From positions 32,719-96,718 of the forward strand of contig CAMJBL010000005.1 in the NCBI GenBank assembly GCA_946403845.1: a stretch of DNA of 64,000 nucleotides. The letters run 5' to 3'. Below the pieces are notes generated by a model that was not told the origin of the DNA, ran no database searches, and saw nothing but the letters and a program-made list of their open reading frames with translations. Within the stretch, counting starts at the first letter, position 1. The number at the start of each line of letters is the position of its first letter. The translations under genes were made by a program, and so were the position numbers. Below are positions 1-9,344 of this stretch, piece after piece. The stretch comes from an uncultured Prevotella sp. (GTDB taxonomy: Bacteria > Bacteroidota > Bacteroidia > Bacteroidales > Bacteroidaceae).

Positions 1-1699
1 CGCTCTTGCCATTGAAACCATAGGTGACGGCAAATGACTCAGGACGGGCCTGATTCAGGAAGTCCTCCACGCTGTTATAGCGATAGTAACCTGTACCGTT
101 ACGCATATAGGCATTGTTGGCCAACTGGTGCTCGAAGCTCAGTCCGGCTGTAATCTTATGGGCAGCCAGATAGAGGGTGAAGTTGTCGGTGATGTTGGTA
201 ATCTTGTTCTTCACACCGTTGTTATAGGTGAAGAGCTCGTAACCCAGCGACATATAGGGCTCCATGATCTGATTACCATTGGCATCCTTACCGGCCATGA
301 TGTCGATGAAGGGGAACTCGCTGGAGTCAGAACCACGCATATCCTCGATATTGGTATAGGTGAAGAGCAGCTGGTTTGACATCTTCTCGCCAAAGCGGCT
401 GTGGAGGTCGGCAGACAGCGACTGCACCTTGTTCTCCATCGAATAGAGCGAATTGGAGAAGGCCATTGACTGCACGCCAATACGATAAGTACCGTTCAGA
501 CGATAGCCTGTATCAGAAGAGTTACCGTTGGTGGAGTTCCAGGCAACATTCTTCGTGTTGTTATAACGTAATGACAGGTGATGGGCATCTGTGATGTTCC
601 AGTCGAGACGGGCCAGCAAGCGGTGGTTGGACTCGTCGGCAGGATAGTCGGTATAGGAACCGGGATTATAGCCGAAACGTGACTGCACGAAATCAGACAC
701 CTTCTGCATGTCGGAAGCCAGCGTACGTGATACCAGACCACCTGTGGCTGTCTCACCGTTGATATCGTCAGTAACGCGGTATTTCACCACCTGACCTGGG
801 GTCTTCTCACCCTCGTAGTTCACGAAGAAGAAGAGCTTATCCTTGATAATCGGACCACCGAGGGTGAAGCCGTAAGTGGTCTTCTTCTCATCAGGACGGG
901 CACCAAGGTCGGTGTGGTCGATGCGGTTACCACGCAGGTTCTGGTCGCGATAGTAGACATAGGCCGTACCCTTGAAGGTGTTGGTACCCGACTTGGTGAT
1001 AGCGTTGATACCACCACCAATGAAGTTGGTCTGACGCACATCGAAGGGCGCCACAACCACCTGCACCTCCTCGATGGCATCGAGCGAGATGGGGTTACCG
1101 CCACCAGGCAGCTTGTCGGAGAGTCCGAAGTTGTTGTTGAAGTTGGCACCGTCGATGGTGAAGTTGGTAGAACGTCCGTCGCCACCAGCGAAGCTCATGC
1201 CGTTGGCATAGGGCGAGAGCTTGGCAATGTCGGAGATGCTACGGTTTACGGTCGGCATCTGCATCATCTGCGAATTGTTGATGCTGGTTGAAGCACCCGT
1301 CTTCTCAGCAGCAAACTTCGACGCCTTTCCGCTGATCACGACCTCAGCCAGTTCGTTGGCATCCTCAGAGAGCCACACCTGCAGGTCGTAAGTCTCACCG
1401 AGCTGGAGGTTGATGTTCTTGAGGGTCTTCGGCTGGAAGCCGATGTAGGAAACGGTGACAGAGTAAGGACCGCCAGTACGCATACCCTGAATGGCAAAGC
1501 GGCCTGTGGTGTTGGTCACTGCAGCGTAACGCGTGCCCGAAGGCTCGTGAATGGCCTGAATGGTGGCACCAATCACCTCTTCGCCATTGGCGTCGTCGAT
1601 GGTCACCTTACCTGCAAGACTGGATGTTGTTACCTGGGCGATGGCTGCTACTGATGTCATCAGCAGCACAACGGCCATCATAAGCAATCTTTTTTTCAT
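1..1699 (-). CDS. TonB-dependent receptor, Oar-like with N-terminal carboxypeptidase-regulatory domain (partial, runs off left edge)
   Basis: Minus-strand reading from cat at 1697-1699: MKKRLLMMAVVLLMTSVAAIAQVTTSSLAGKVTIDDANGEEVIGAT...NANGMSFAGGDGRSTNFTIDGANFNNNFGLSDKLPGGGNPISLDAIEEVQV; no stop before window edge, so absent from ORF track; close paralog of 3405..6752. Confidence 0.9.
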   Translation of the reverse strand, partial: MKKRLLMMAVVLLMTSVAAIAQVTTSSLAGKVTIDDANGEEVIGATIQAIHEPSGTRYAAVTNTTGRFAIQGMRTGGPYSVTVSYIGFQPKTLKNINLQLGETYDLQVWLSEDANELAEVVISGKASKFAAEKTGASTSINNSQMMQMPTVNRSISDIAKLSPYANGMSFAGGDGRSTNFTIDGANFNNNFGLSDKLPGGGNPISLDAIEEVQVVVAPFDVRQTNFIGGGINAITKSGTNTFKGTAYVYYRDQNLRGNRIDHTDLGARPDEKKTTYGFTLGGPIIKDKLFFFVNYEGEKTPGQVVKYRVTDDINGETATGGLVSRTLASDMQKVSDFVQSRFGYNPGSYTDYPADESNHRLLARLDWNITDAHHLSLRYNNTKNVAWNSTNGNSSDTGYRLNGTYRIGVQSMAFSNSLYSMENKVQSLSADLHSRFGEKMSNQLLFTYTNIEDMRGSDSSEFPFIDIMAGKDANGNQIMEPYMSLGYELFTYNNGVKNKITNITDNFTLYLAAHKITAGLSFEHQLANNAYMRNGTGYYRYNSVEDFLNQARPESFAVTYGFNGKS

Positions 1700-1734
1700 A
1701 CTAAAGAATTTAATGATTAGTCCAATTTCGATTG

Positions 1735-1742
1735 CAAAGATA
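1735..1742 (-). promoter_or_regulatory. Bacteroidetes -7 box (CAAAGATA = TATCTTTG on minus)
   Basis: TAnnTTTG consensus about 35 bp upstream of the TonB receptor start. Confidence 0.55.
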
Positions 1743-1796
1743 CACATTATTTTTGAATAGCCAACATTTTTTTGCACTTTATTTCGTTTCGTACAT

Positions 1797-1833
1797 AAAT
1801 ACTCCCGATATGTCAAGCATACCGGGAGTATTT
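1797..1833 (-). terminator. Intrinsic terminator-like hairpin
   Basis: AAATACTCCCGATATG-tcaag-CATACCGGGAGTATTT, 16-bp stem with one mismatch, 3' of the gene ending at 1860. Confidence 0.7.
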
Positions 1834-1859
1834 ATAGGGATAATCAGGGAAATCAGCCC

Positions 1860-3377
1860 TTAGTTGGCGGGTGTGTGAGAGAAGTAGATACCATTGCTGA
1901 GCTGCGGGGTATCCTTGTAAACGGCACGCACACCAATCACACTCAGCTTGTCACCTACCTTCATGCCCAGCTTCTCGATGAGACCCTTACGGGCATCGCC
2001 TGTAGCACCCCAGCCAGGATAGCAGCCATAGACGTAGACACGATCCGTGCCATCCGTCAGATAGAGGTTACCATAGACGTCGTTGGCAATCTCGTCGATC
2101 GTACCACTGATCATGTAGTAGACATCAGCTGCAGGCTCCTTGGCGAGGAACTCAGCGAGGCTCACCTCAGTCACAGCAAACTTCAGATTCTCGAAGGTAC
2201 CGCTGACCATCTGCGGGGTATCCTTATAGGCACCACGCTTACCAACTACCGTCACCACGTCGCCCACCTTGGCACCAGCCTCGATGAAGCCTTCAGCACG
2301 ATAGACGAGCACAGAGCCAGAGTAATCGCTGATATAGAAGCTCTTACCCTGCTTGTCGCTGGCATAGAGCTCCGTGATGACACCTGTGATACGGAACTGC
2401 GTATCGCCTACCTCAGCAGCGAGGAAGTCGGCAATCGGACACTCGATGATGGCGCCCTTCTGGATGATCGTAGCCTGAGAGGTGTACTCCTTCTTACCAT
2501 CGGTGGTCTTGAAGATAACCGTCGTGTTGCGATCGCCACCAGTATTGGGAGCAGCACGGAAGGTGATGGTGGGGTTAGCGCCTACGGTAGAAGCGACGAC
2601 ACCCAGCCAGCTCTGAGCCTCAGCAGGAATCTCAACGGCAACGCCATTGCCCTTGCAGGTCAGGTTGGCCACAATCTCACCACCCTCGAGAGGCAGCTCG
2701 TTGCTCTCTTCACCATTCACGGTGAGCATATCGCACTTGATGAGTGACTTCACAATCTTCACAACGGTCACATCGACGAGCTCGACAGTGCCGTTATAAG
2801 TGGTCTTCGGACCCTCAACGGTTACCTGGTCACCTACCTCAAGACCCAAGCTGAGGAAGTTCTTGGTGGCACCCTTTGCATCGAGCGTACCATAGATATA
2901 GACCTCGCCAGTCTCGTCGACCAGATACCAGTTACCATAAGTGGTATTGGCAATCGCCCTCACTGTACCAGTAACGCGATAGGTCTTTGAGTCAGGACCA
3001 GCGATGATCTCTGCGCAGGTAGCGTTAGAGACGGTGGCAATACCCTGAATGATATTGATGTGCTGGGTTCTGCCCTCACACTCAATCAAGACCTCAGCGG
3101 TACGGCCTACGCCAGCACCAGCAGAGAAAGTGATGGTACCAGAACCGGAGCCCGAAGCGGGAGAGACGGTGAGCCACTCGGGCACATCAGTAACAGTCCA
3201 AGCACCTGTGGCAATCACATCAACAGAGGCAGAACCGCCATTGACATCAAGGGCCACATACGACTGCGACACACGGATCTCACTCAGATAGGTGGGATCA
3301 TAGTCATTATCGGAGCAGCCTGTGAACATAGCAGCGACAACTGCTACGAGAGACGGAATGAAATATCTTAGTTTCAT
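1860..3377 (-). CDS. BACON-domain lipoprotein with repeated OB-fold-like modules
   Basis: Lipobox (MFTGCSDN), BACON-like SVDVIATGAWTVTDVPEWLTVSPASGSGSGTITFSAGA, three repeats of (YRV/FRI/YMI)(T/S)G...GN-YL-D...V-VYG/Y. Confidence 0.75.
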   Translation of the reverse strand: MKLRYFIPSLVAVVAAMFTGCSDNDYDPTYLSEIRVSQSYVALDVNGGSASVDVIATGAWTVTDVPEWLTVSPASGSGSGTITFSAGAGVGRTAEVLIECEGRTQHINIIQGIATVSNATCAEIIAGPDSKTYRVTGTVRAIANTTYGNWYLVDETGEVYIYGTLDAKGATKNFLSLGLEVGDQVTVEGPKTTYNGTVELVDVTVVKIVKSLIKCDMLTVNGEESNELPLEGGEIVANLTCKGNGVAVEIPAEAQSWLGVVASTVGANPTITFRAAPNTGGDRNTTVIFKTTDGKKEYTSQATIIQKGAIIECPIADFLAAEVGDTQFRITGVITELYASDKQGKSFYISDYSGSVLVYRAEGFIEAGAKVGDVVTVVGKRGAYKDTPQMVSGTFENLKFAVTEVSLAEFLAKEPAADVYYMISGTIDEIANDVYGNLYLTDGTDRVYVYGCYPGWGATGDARKGLIEKLGMKVGDKLSVIGVRAVYKDTPQLSNGIYFSHTPAN

Positions 3378-3380
3378 ATC

Positions 3381-3408
3381 TTCTTAGTTCTTAATTGTTG
3401 ACTCTTAA
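3381..3408. repeat. Degenerate 7-bp array (TTCTTAG TTCTTAA TTGTTGA CTCTTAA)
   Basis: Read in sequence; fills the 3378-3404 gap between co-directional genes. Confidence 0.5.
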
Positions 3409-6400
3409 TTGAAAATGTATCTAATACCGACAGAAGCGTACCAGCACTGACCAACAGCGTGGTTGGGAGCCCAAGTCTCGGTATTGGCGTTGATAGCAGC
3501 AGGTGTAGAGAATGTAGCATAACCATCTTTATCAACACCCTCGTACTTCAGGATACGGGCCTCGGAACCAATCTCTGAGTTGAGGAACTTGCTCACACCC
3601 CAGCTGGAGTTGAAGAGGTTCAGCACGTTCTTGATATCCATCGTAAGCTGCAGCTTATGCGTAGTCTTACCCACATTCACCTTGAAGTCGTGCTTATAGG
3701 CGAAGTCGATGCGATGTACCCAAGGATTATAAACGCTATAGGGCTCTGCATATTCGCCCTGGTGGTTGCTCAGATAGTCGTCGTTGTGGACATAGTCCAT
3801 GAAGCGCTGTGCGTCGTCCTGAGATATGAAACGGAACTCACCGTTAGCCACCTGCTCATCCGTCGGGATGTAAAGGGCATCGTAGTTGTAACCGTCGCTG
3901 TTCATATCGTTCACCATCATATAAGAGTAGTTGTAACCACCACGCCAGGTCTCATAGATGAAGCTATAGTGGTTGCCGCTCTTATCGTTGATCGTCGCAT
4001 TGGCCACGATACGGTCAGGTGTCACATACTGCGAGTTGTGCAGCTTGATGTTGTTCGGACCTTCCACCGTAGGAACATAGGTGAAAGCAGACTCAGCAGC
4101 AGAACCCGGCATACCTGTCACCTCCTTCGATACGGTGTGGGTATAGGCGGCCATCAGGTTCAGCCACTCAAACGGCTGAGCATTCAGCGTTACGTTTGCA
4201 CTCCAACCATAACCCTTGCTGGTATTCTCCAGAATGAATGCCTTCGTACCTGTACGGAAGCCGGCAGGATAGAGAGGACGGTTATCAGCACCATTGAAGC
4301 GTGTGAAGCCACCTACATTGGGGATAGCCCAGTCGGAGATGCAGTTATCGTGGAGCTTCTTGTTGAAGATACCCTCAACCGTTACAGAGAGCGGGAATGA
4401 TACGGGCAGCTGATAGTCGATAGCCAGAGAGGTCTTCCAAACCTGTGGCATCTTGAAGTCAGGATCAACAGCAGAGATCGAAGAGGGAACGGTACCCATC
4501 TCAGGTGTTACATGACTGGGATAACCCATCGAGAACAACTTGTTCTGCAAGGCGGCAATAGAGGCCTGACCATTCTCAGTCACCAGACCACCAGCAAACT
4601 GGTTCATGTCGATATAGCGGTTACCGTTGGCATCAGTCGTATAGGCGCCAGAGTAGTTCTCGAAGCCCTTGACAGCAGCATTGCTCTTAGCATCCCACAC
4701 CTTTGTCTTGGCGTTGAGCTGTGCCTGATACTGCACCAGACCACCGTTGGTAGGCATATTGGTGAAGAACACGAGGGGCAGACGGCCAGAGAAGAGACCG
4801 GAACCTCCGCGAATCTTCAGGCTCTTGTCGCCAAACACATCGTAGGTGAAGCCTACACGCGGAGAGATCGTGATGCTGTTAGCAGGCCACTGACCAGTGT
4901 CGATATGACGTCCGTCATAATCCAGATCATAGATAGCCTGATTTCTCAGCAGGTCGTCGTTGTTGAAGAACAAACCATCAACACGCAGACCGTAAGTCAG
5001 CTTGAACTTGTCGTTCACATTCCAGTCATCCTGTATATAGGCACCTGGACGGTTGAACTGCACACGGGCAGCAGGCTTCGACTCACCGTCGTAACCGTAA
5101 GTCAGACAGACGATTTCGGGTGCAGCACCATTCATGAAATCGTCCATGCTGGTATAGCGGTAGTAACCTGTACCGTTACGCATATACTGGTTGTCGGCCA
5201 TCTGATGCTCGAAGGTGATACCACCCATGATCTTATGGGCACCCAGATAATAGGTCATGTCGTCCTTGATGTTCCAAATGGTATTGTGAACGGCATTGTT
5301 CCAAGTGAAGAGCTCGTAACCCAGAGCCATATAGTTATTGTCGCCACCGTCGAGGATATCGATGAAGGGGAACTCTGAAGAATCAGTACCACGGATATCA
5401 TCGAGCTTTGAGAACGTGGCCAGGAACTGGTTAGAGAGCTTGTCTGTCAGACGGCTGTTCAGGTCGATTGAGAAAGAGTGTACCAGATTGTCCATCGAGT
5501 ACATCGAGTTGGCAAACGACATGGAGTACTGCGACATACGGGCGCCGCTCATACGTGTACCACCGTCCATAGAGGTGGCGTTGGGAGCATTCCAGATGGT
5601 ATTCTTCGTATAGTTATAGCGAAGGGCCAAGTGGTGCTTGTCGGTGATGTTCCAGTCGAGGCGAGCCAACAGTTTGTAGTTGCTCTCGTCGGCAGGGAAG
5701 CTTGTCCAACTACCTGTGTCATAGCCATAACGGTTGGCAGCAAACGTCGAGATTGTCTCCAGATCAGAGAGCTTCGTACGTGAGATATTGCTGGCCACAT
5801 CGGCGACACCATTTGTAGAACCGCGCCAAGGCGAAGAGATCGTTGGCGTCTTAATCATCTCACCATTGACGAAGAAGAACACCTTATTGGGGATGATCGG
5901 GCCTCCGAGAGAGAAGCCGTAAGTAGTCTGACGGTCCTTCTCGCGGGCTGTGGGCAATGTCACCTTGTCAACCACGTCACCACGCAGGTTCTCATTGCGG
6001 TGATAGATGTAGGCAGAACCCTTGAAGGTGTTGGTACCCGACTTCGTGATGGCGTTCACACCACCACCGATGAAGTTGGTCTGACGAACATCATAAGGTG
6101 AGATCACCACCTGCAGCTCCTCGATGGCATCGAGAGAAACAGGGTTACCACCACCAGGCAGCTTGTCGCTCAAGCCGAAGTTGTTGTTGAAGTTGGCACC
6201 GTCGATGGTGAAGTTGGCCGTACGACCGTCAGCACCTGCGAAACTCATGCCATTACCACCATAAGGTGACAGACGGGTCACATCGGTAATTGAACGGCTG
6301 ACGGTAGGCAGTGCCGTAATCTGTGCACTGGTGATGTTGGTAGCAGCACCGGTCTTCTCGGCAGCGAACTTCGACGCCTTACCGCTGATGACGACCTCAG

Positions 6401-6752
6401 CCAGCTCGTTGGCATCCTCAGAGAGCCAGACGGAGAGGTTGTAGGTCTCTGCCAGCTGGAGCGTGATACCCTTGAGGGTCTTCGGCTGGAAACCGATGTA
6501 AGTAACCGTCACCTCGTAAGGACCGCCGGTACGCATACCGTTGATAGAGAAACGGCCTGTGGTGTTTGTCACTGCTGTGTAACGCGTTCCAGAAGGTTCG
6601 TGCACGGCTACGACAGTTGCGCCGATGACCTCCTCGCCGTTCTCGTCGTCGAGGGTCACCTTTCCTGCCATACTTGACGTTGTGATTTGGGCCATCGCTG
6701 TCAACGAGAGCGTTAACAGCATAGCAACCAGAAAGAACAATCTTTTCTGCAT
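3405..6752 (-). CDS. TonB-dependent receptor, Oar-like
   Basis: 1115-aa ORF; signal peptide, carboxypeptidase-regulatory domain, plug (SLDAIEELQVVISPYDVRQTNFIGGGVNAITKSGTN), barrel C-terminus ending ASVGIRYIFN. Confidence 0.92.
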   Translation of the reverse strand: MQKRLFFLVAMLLTLSLTAMAQITTSSMAGKVTLDDENGEEVIGATVVAVHEPSGTRYTAVTNTTGRFSINGMRTGGPYEVTVTYIGFQPKTLKGITLQLAETYNLSVWLSEDANELAEVVISGKASKFAAEKTGAATNITSAQITALPTVSRSITDVTRLSPYGGNGMSFAGADGRTANFTIDGANFNNNFGLSDKLPGGGNPVSLDAIEELQVVISPYDVRQTNFIGGGVNAITKSGTNTFKGSAYIYHRNENLRGDVVDKVTLPTAREKDRQTTYGFSLGGPIIPNKVFFFVNGEMIKTPTISSPWRGSTNGVADVASNISRTKLSDLETISTFAANRYGYDTGSWTSFPADESNYKLLARLDWNITDKHHLALRYNYTKNTIWNAPNATSMDGGTRMSGARMSQYSMSFANSMYSMDNLVHSFSIDLNSRLTDKLSNQFLATFSKLDDIRGTDSSEFPFIDILDGGDNNYMALGYELFTWNNAVHNTIWNIKDDMTYYLGAHKIMGGITFEHQMADNQYMRNGTGYYRYTSMDDFMNGAAPEIVCLTYGYDGESKPAARVQFNRPGAYIQDDWNVNDKFKLTYGLRVDGLFFNNDDLLRNQAIYDLDYDGRHIDTGQWPANSITISPRVGFTYDVFGDKSLKIRGGSGLFSGRLPLVFFTNMPTNGGLVQYQAQLNAKTKVWDAKSNAAVKGFENYSGAYTTDANGNRYIDMNQFAGGLVTENGQASIAALQNKLFSMGYPSHVTPEMGTVPSSISAVDPDFKMPQVWKTSLAIDYQLPVSFPLSVTVEGIFNKKLHDNCISDWAIPNVGGFTRFNGADNRPLYPAGFRTGTKAFILENTSKGYGWSANVTLNAQPFEWLNLMAAYTHTVSKEVTGMPGSAAESAFTYVPTVEGPNNIKLHNSQYVTPDRIVANATINDKSGNHYSFIYETWRGGYNYSYMMVNDMNSDGYNYDALYIPTDEQVANGEFRFISQDDAQRFMDYVHNDDYLSNHQGEYAEPYSVYNPWVHRIDFAYKHDFKVNVGKTTHKLQLTMDIKNVLNLFNSSWGVSKFLNSEIGSEARILKYEGVDKDGYATFSTPAAINANTETWAPNHAVGQCWYASVGIRYIFN

Positions 6753-6795
6753 AATCTTTAAGTTGTTATTAATTAATTGAATGTTATTTCGGATG

Positions 6796-6803
6796 CAAAG
6801 ATA
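6796..6803 (-). promoter_or_regulatory. Bacteroidetes -7 box (TATCTTTG on minus)
   Basis: CAAAGATA upstream of the TonB receptor. Confidence 0.5.
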
Positions 6804-6874
6804 ACAAAAATAATCGACTTAATATTATAAAAAGACAACTATTTTTATTAAAAAATAAAAAATCTAGAAGTACC

Positions 6875-8047
6875 TCAAGACCGGTCGTCCAGCTCTTCCT
6901 CGTATTCGAAGTCATCGAGGTCCTCGACATCGTCGATATCGACATATTCGATGTCCTCATCCTCACCCTCGTCGGCCATCTCTTCAGCGAATCGTGTCAT
7001 ATCCTTATCGCGGTGCACGAGACTGTCCTCAGCCGTCAGAGCCGCGAGTTTGTTACTCTCGGCATTGAGCTCATTCCACAGCACATCCTTCAGCTCGTCG
7101 AGGCCGAAACCCGTCACTGCCGAGATGAACACCACGGGCAGATCCTGAGGCAACGTCTCCTTGAGCATCTCGATAAGTTCCTCGTCGAGCAGGTCGCATT
7201 TGGTGACAGCCAGCACGCGGTGCTTGTCGAGCATCTCGGGATTGAACTGCTTCAACTCGTTGAGCAGGATCTCGTATTCGCGCTTGATATCGTCGGTATC
7301 GCCTGGCACCATGAAGAGCAGCAGCGAGTTGCGCTCGATATGTCGCAGGAAGCGCAGGCCAAGACCTTTTCCCTCGGAGGCCCCCTCGATGATACCTGGG
7401 ATGTCGGCCATCACAAACGACTTGTTGTCGCGATAGCCCACAATACCCAACGAGGGTTCCATCGTGGTGAAGGGGTAGTTGGCAACCTTCGGACGGGCAT
7501 TCGAGAGCGATGACACCAGCGTAGACTTACCGGCATTTGGGAAGCCCACGAGACCCACATCAGCCAGGAGTTTCAGCTCGAGGATGATGGTCATCTCCTG
7601 CATGGGTTCACCGGGCTGCGCATAACGGGGTGCCTGATTCGTCGCCGTTCGGAACTGGAAATTACCCAGTCCGCCCCGACCGCCTTTCAATAGCAGCACC
7701 TCTTGGCCATCGTAAGTCACATCGCAGACATATTTGCCCGTCTCCGCATTGTAGACCACCGTTCCGCAAGGCACGTCGATATACACATCCTTGCCGTCGG
7801 TACCGTGACACTTGTCCTTACCGCCATTGCCGCCGTGTTCGGCGAAGATATGACGCTCGTATTTCAGATGGAGCAGCGTCCAGTAATTATGGTTACCGCG
7901 CAGATAGACGCTTCCCCCCTTGCCGCCGTCGCCGCCATCGGGACCGCCATTGGGGTTGTACTTCACATGTTTCAGGTGCATCGAGCCCTTACCGCCCTTA
8001 CCCGAGCGGCACATGATCTTTACATAGTCTACAAAGTTCGATTCCAT
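6875..8047 (-). CDS. obg: GTPase Obg/CgtA
   Basis: [51 protein letters not shown]; GTPase motif [29 protein letters not shown]; acidic C-tail. Confidence 0.97.
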   Translation of the reverse strand: MESNFVDYVKIMCRSGKGGKGSMHLKHVKYNPNGGPDGGDGGKGGSVYLRGNHNYWTLLHLKYERHIFAEHGGNGGKDKCHGTDGKDVYIDVPCGTVVYNAETGKYVCDVTYDGQEVLLLKGGRGGLGNFQFRTATNQAPRYAQPGEPMQEMTIILELKLLADVGLVGFPNAGKSTLVSSLSNARPKVANYPFTTMEPSLGIVGYRDNKSFVMADIPGIIEGASEGKGLGLRFLRHIERNSLLLFMVPGDTDDIKREYEILLNELKQFNPEMLDKHRVLAVTKCDLLDEELIEMLKETLPQDLPVVFISAVTGFGLDELKDVLWNELNAESNKLAALTAEDSLVHRDKDMTRFAEEMADEGEDEDIEYVDIDDVEDLDDFEYEEELDDRS

Positions 8048-8048
8048 G

Positions 8049-8096
8049 CTAGAATACTAGTATTACTAGTCCGACTAGTCAGGCTAGCCCGGCTAG
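8049..8096. repeat. CTAG array, 9-bp period
   Basis: CTAG at 8049, 8057, 8066, 8075, 8084, 8093; spans obg start codon to adk stop codon. Confidence 0.9.
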
Positions 8097-8665
8097 ATAT
8101 TATCAATTACTGCGCAGATGTCGGCGAAAATGCGGTCGAGCTCGCCCAGACCGTCGATATGATAGTGGATACCCTCCTTCTTGTACCACTCGATAAGCGG
8201 CTGTGTCTGAGAGTGATACACCACAAGGCGCTTCTTGATTGTCTCCTCGTTGTCGTCGGCACGACCACTCTGCTGTCCGCGCAGGATCAGGCGCTTCATC
8301 AGCTCGTCCTCAGGCACATCAAGCTCAATCATCGCAGCCACACAGTCGCCACGCTCGTTGAGCATCTGCTTCAAGGCCTCAGCCTGCGGAATGGTACGGG
8401 GGAAGCCATCGAAGATCACACCCTTGTGCTCACGTCCGAAAGCGTCGTAGACGGAGGCGAGGATGCTCACCATCAGGTCGTCGGGAATCAGCTGACCGTT
8501 GTCGATGAAACCTTTGGCGGTCTTGCCTAATTCCGTACCCTTCTTGATCTCACTGCGAAGCACGTCACCCGTAGAAATGTGGTTCAGACCGTACTTCTCA
8601 ATCATCTTATCACTCTGTGTGCCCTTGCCTGAGCCCGGCGCACCGAAAATCACTATATTTTTCAT
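8093..8665 (-). CDS. adk: Adenylate kinase
   Basis: MKNIVIFGAPGSGKGTQSDKMIEKYGLNHISTGDVLRSEI; start moved to the cat at 8663-8665. Confidence 0.96.
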   Translation of the reverse strand: MKNIVIFGAPGSGKGTQSDKMIEKYGLNHISTGDVLRSEIKKGTELGKTAKGFIDNGQLIPDDLMVSILASVYDAFGREHKGVIFDGFPRTIPQAEALKQMLNERGDCVAAMIELDVPEDELMKRLILRGQQSGRADDNEETIKKRLVVYHSQTQPLIEWYKKEGIHYHIDGLGELDRIFADICAVIDNI

Positions 8666-8666
8666 A

Positions 8667-8722
8667 TCACTATTCACTTTTCACTATTCACTTTTCACTG
8701 TTCACTTTTCACTGTTCACTAC
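8667..8722. repeat. 7-bp tandem array TCACTNT x8
   Basis: TCACTAT TCACTTT TCACTAT TCACTTT TCACTGT TCACTTT TCACTGT TCACTAC in exact register. Confidence 0.95.
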
Positions 8723-9254
8723 TTACGATAGTATAGACGTCCTTCAGCTGGCGGCCTGCCTGGTCATAATCCAGACCATAGCCCAAGATAAAGTCGTCGG
8801 GGATGCTGAAAGCCACATAGTCGATGTCGATCGGCTCCTCCAGTTTGGTGGGCTTGACGAACAACGAGCAGATGTGCAGCGATGCCGGACGACGGGTGCC
8901 CAACGACTCTATCATCTGTCGCATCGTACGGCCCGTGTCGACGATATCCTCCACGATAATCACCGTACGCCCAGTCAGATCCTCATTCAGACCAATCACC
9001 TCGTGAACCTTTCCTGTCGAAGTCGTCCCCTGATAAGAGGCGAGTTTCACAAACGAAATCTCGCAAGGAATCGTCATCTCGCGCATCAGGTCGGCGGCGA
9101 AGATAAACGATCCGTTCAACACACCCAGGAAGAGAGGGTTCTTACCCTCCATATCCTTGCTGATCTGAGCAGCCAAAGCCTTAATACGGGTTTTGATCTC
9201 TGCCTCCGGAATGGAGACCTTAAACTGTTTGTCTTTGATTTTTATGACACTCAT
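8709..9254 (-). CDS. hpt: Hypoxanthine phosphoribosyltransferase
   Basis: VIIVEDIVDTGRTMRQMIESLGTRRPASLHICSLFVKP PRPP-binding motif; small PRTase length. Confidence 0.93.
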   Translation of the reverse strand: MSVIKIKDKQFKVSIPEAEIKTRIKALAAQISKDMEGKNPLFLGVLNGSFIFAADLMREMTIPCEISFVKLASYQGTTSTGKVHEVIGLNEDLTGRTVIIVEDIVDTGRTMRQMIESLGTRRPASLHICSLFVKPTKLEEPIDIDYVAFSIPDDFILGYGLDYDQAGRQLKDVYTIVSSEQ

Positions 9255-9280
9255 AATGTACCAAAAGCTAAAATTTTCGG

Positions 9281-9288
9281 CAAAATTA
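9281..9288 (-). promoter_or_regulatory. Bacteroidetes -7 box (TAATTTTG on minus) for hpt-adk-obg
   Basis: CAAAATTA 27 bp upstream of hpt start. Confidence 0.5.
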
Positions 9289-9305
9289 CAAAAAATCTGC
9301 TAAAC

Positions 9306-9339
9306 TTTGCTATTCATTAGCATATTTTTCGTATTTTTG
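9306..9339 (+). promoter_or_regulatory. Bacteroidetes promoter: TTTG (9306-9309), 22-bp spacer, TATTTTTG (9332-9339)
   Basis: Matches TTTG/TAnnTTTG; the ATG follows only 5 nt after the -7 box. Confidence 0.6.
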
Positions 9340-9344
9340 CAGCA

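Noticed and set aside
1875-2747. Long plus-strand ORF (290 aa) opposite the BACON gene, and similar long antisense ORFs (3657-4400, 4512-5378, 7013-7513, 7703-8530, 33219-34472, 41787-42722, 54415-55383, 57550-58563)
   Set aside because: All lie opposite clear conserved CDSs; composition (His/Leu/Val/Arg-rich) is typical of the complementary frame of GC-biased coding DNA.
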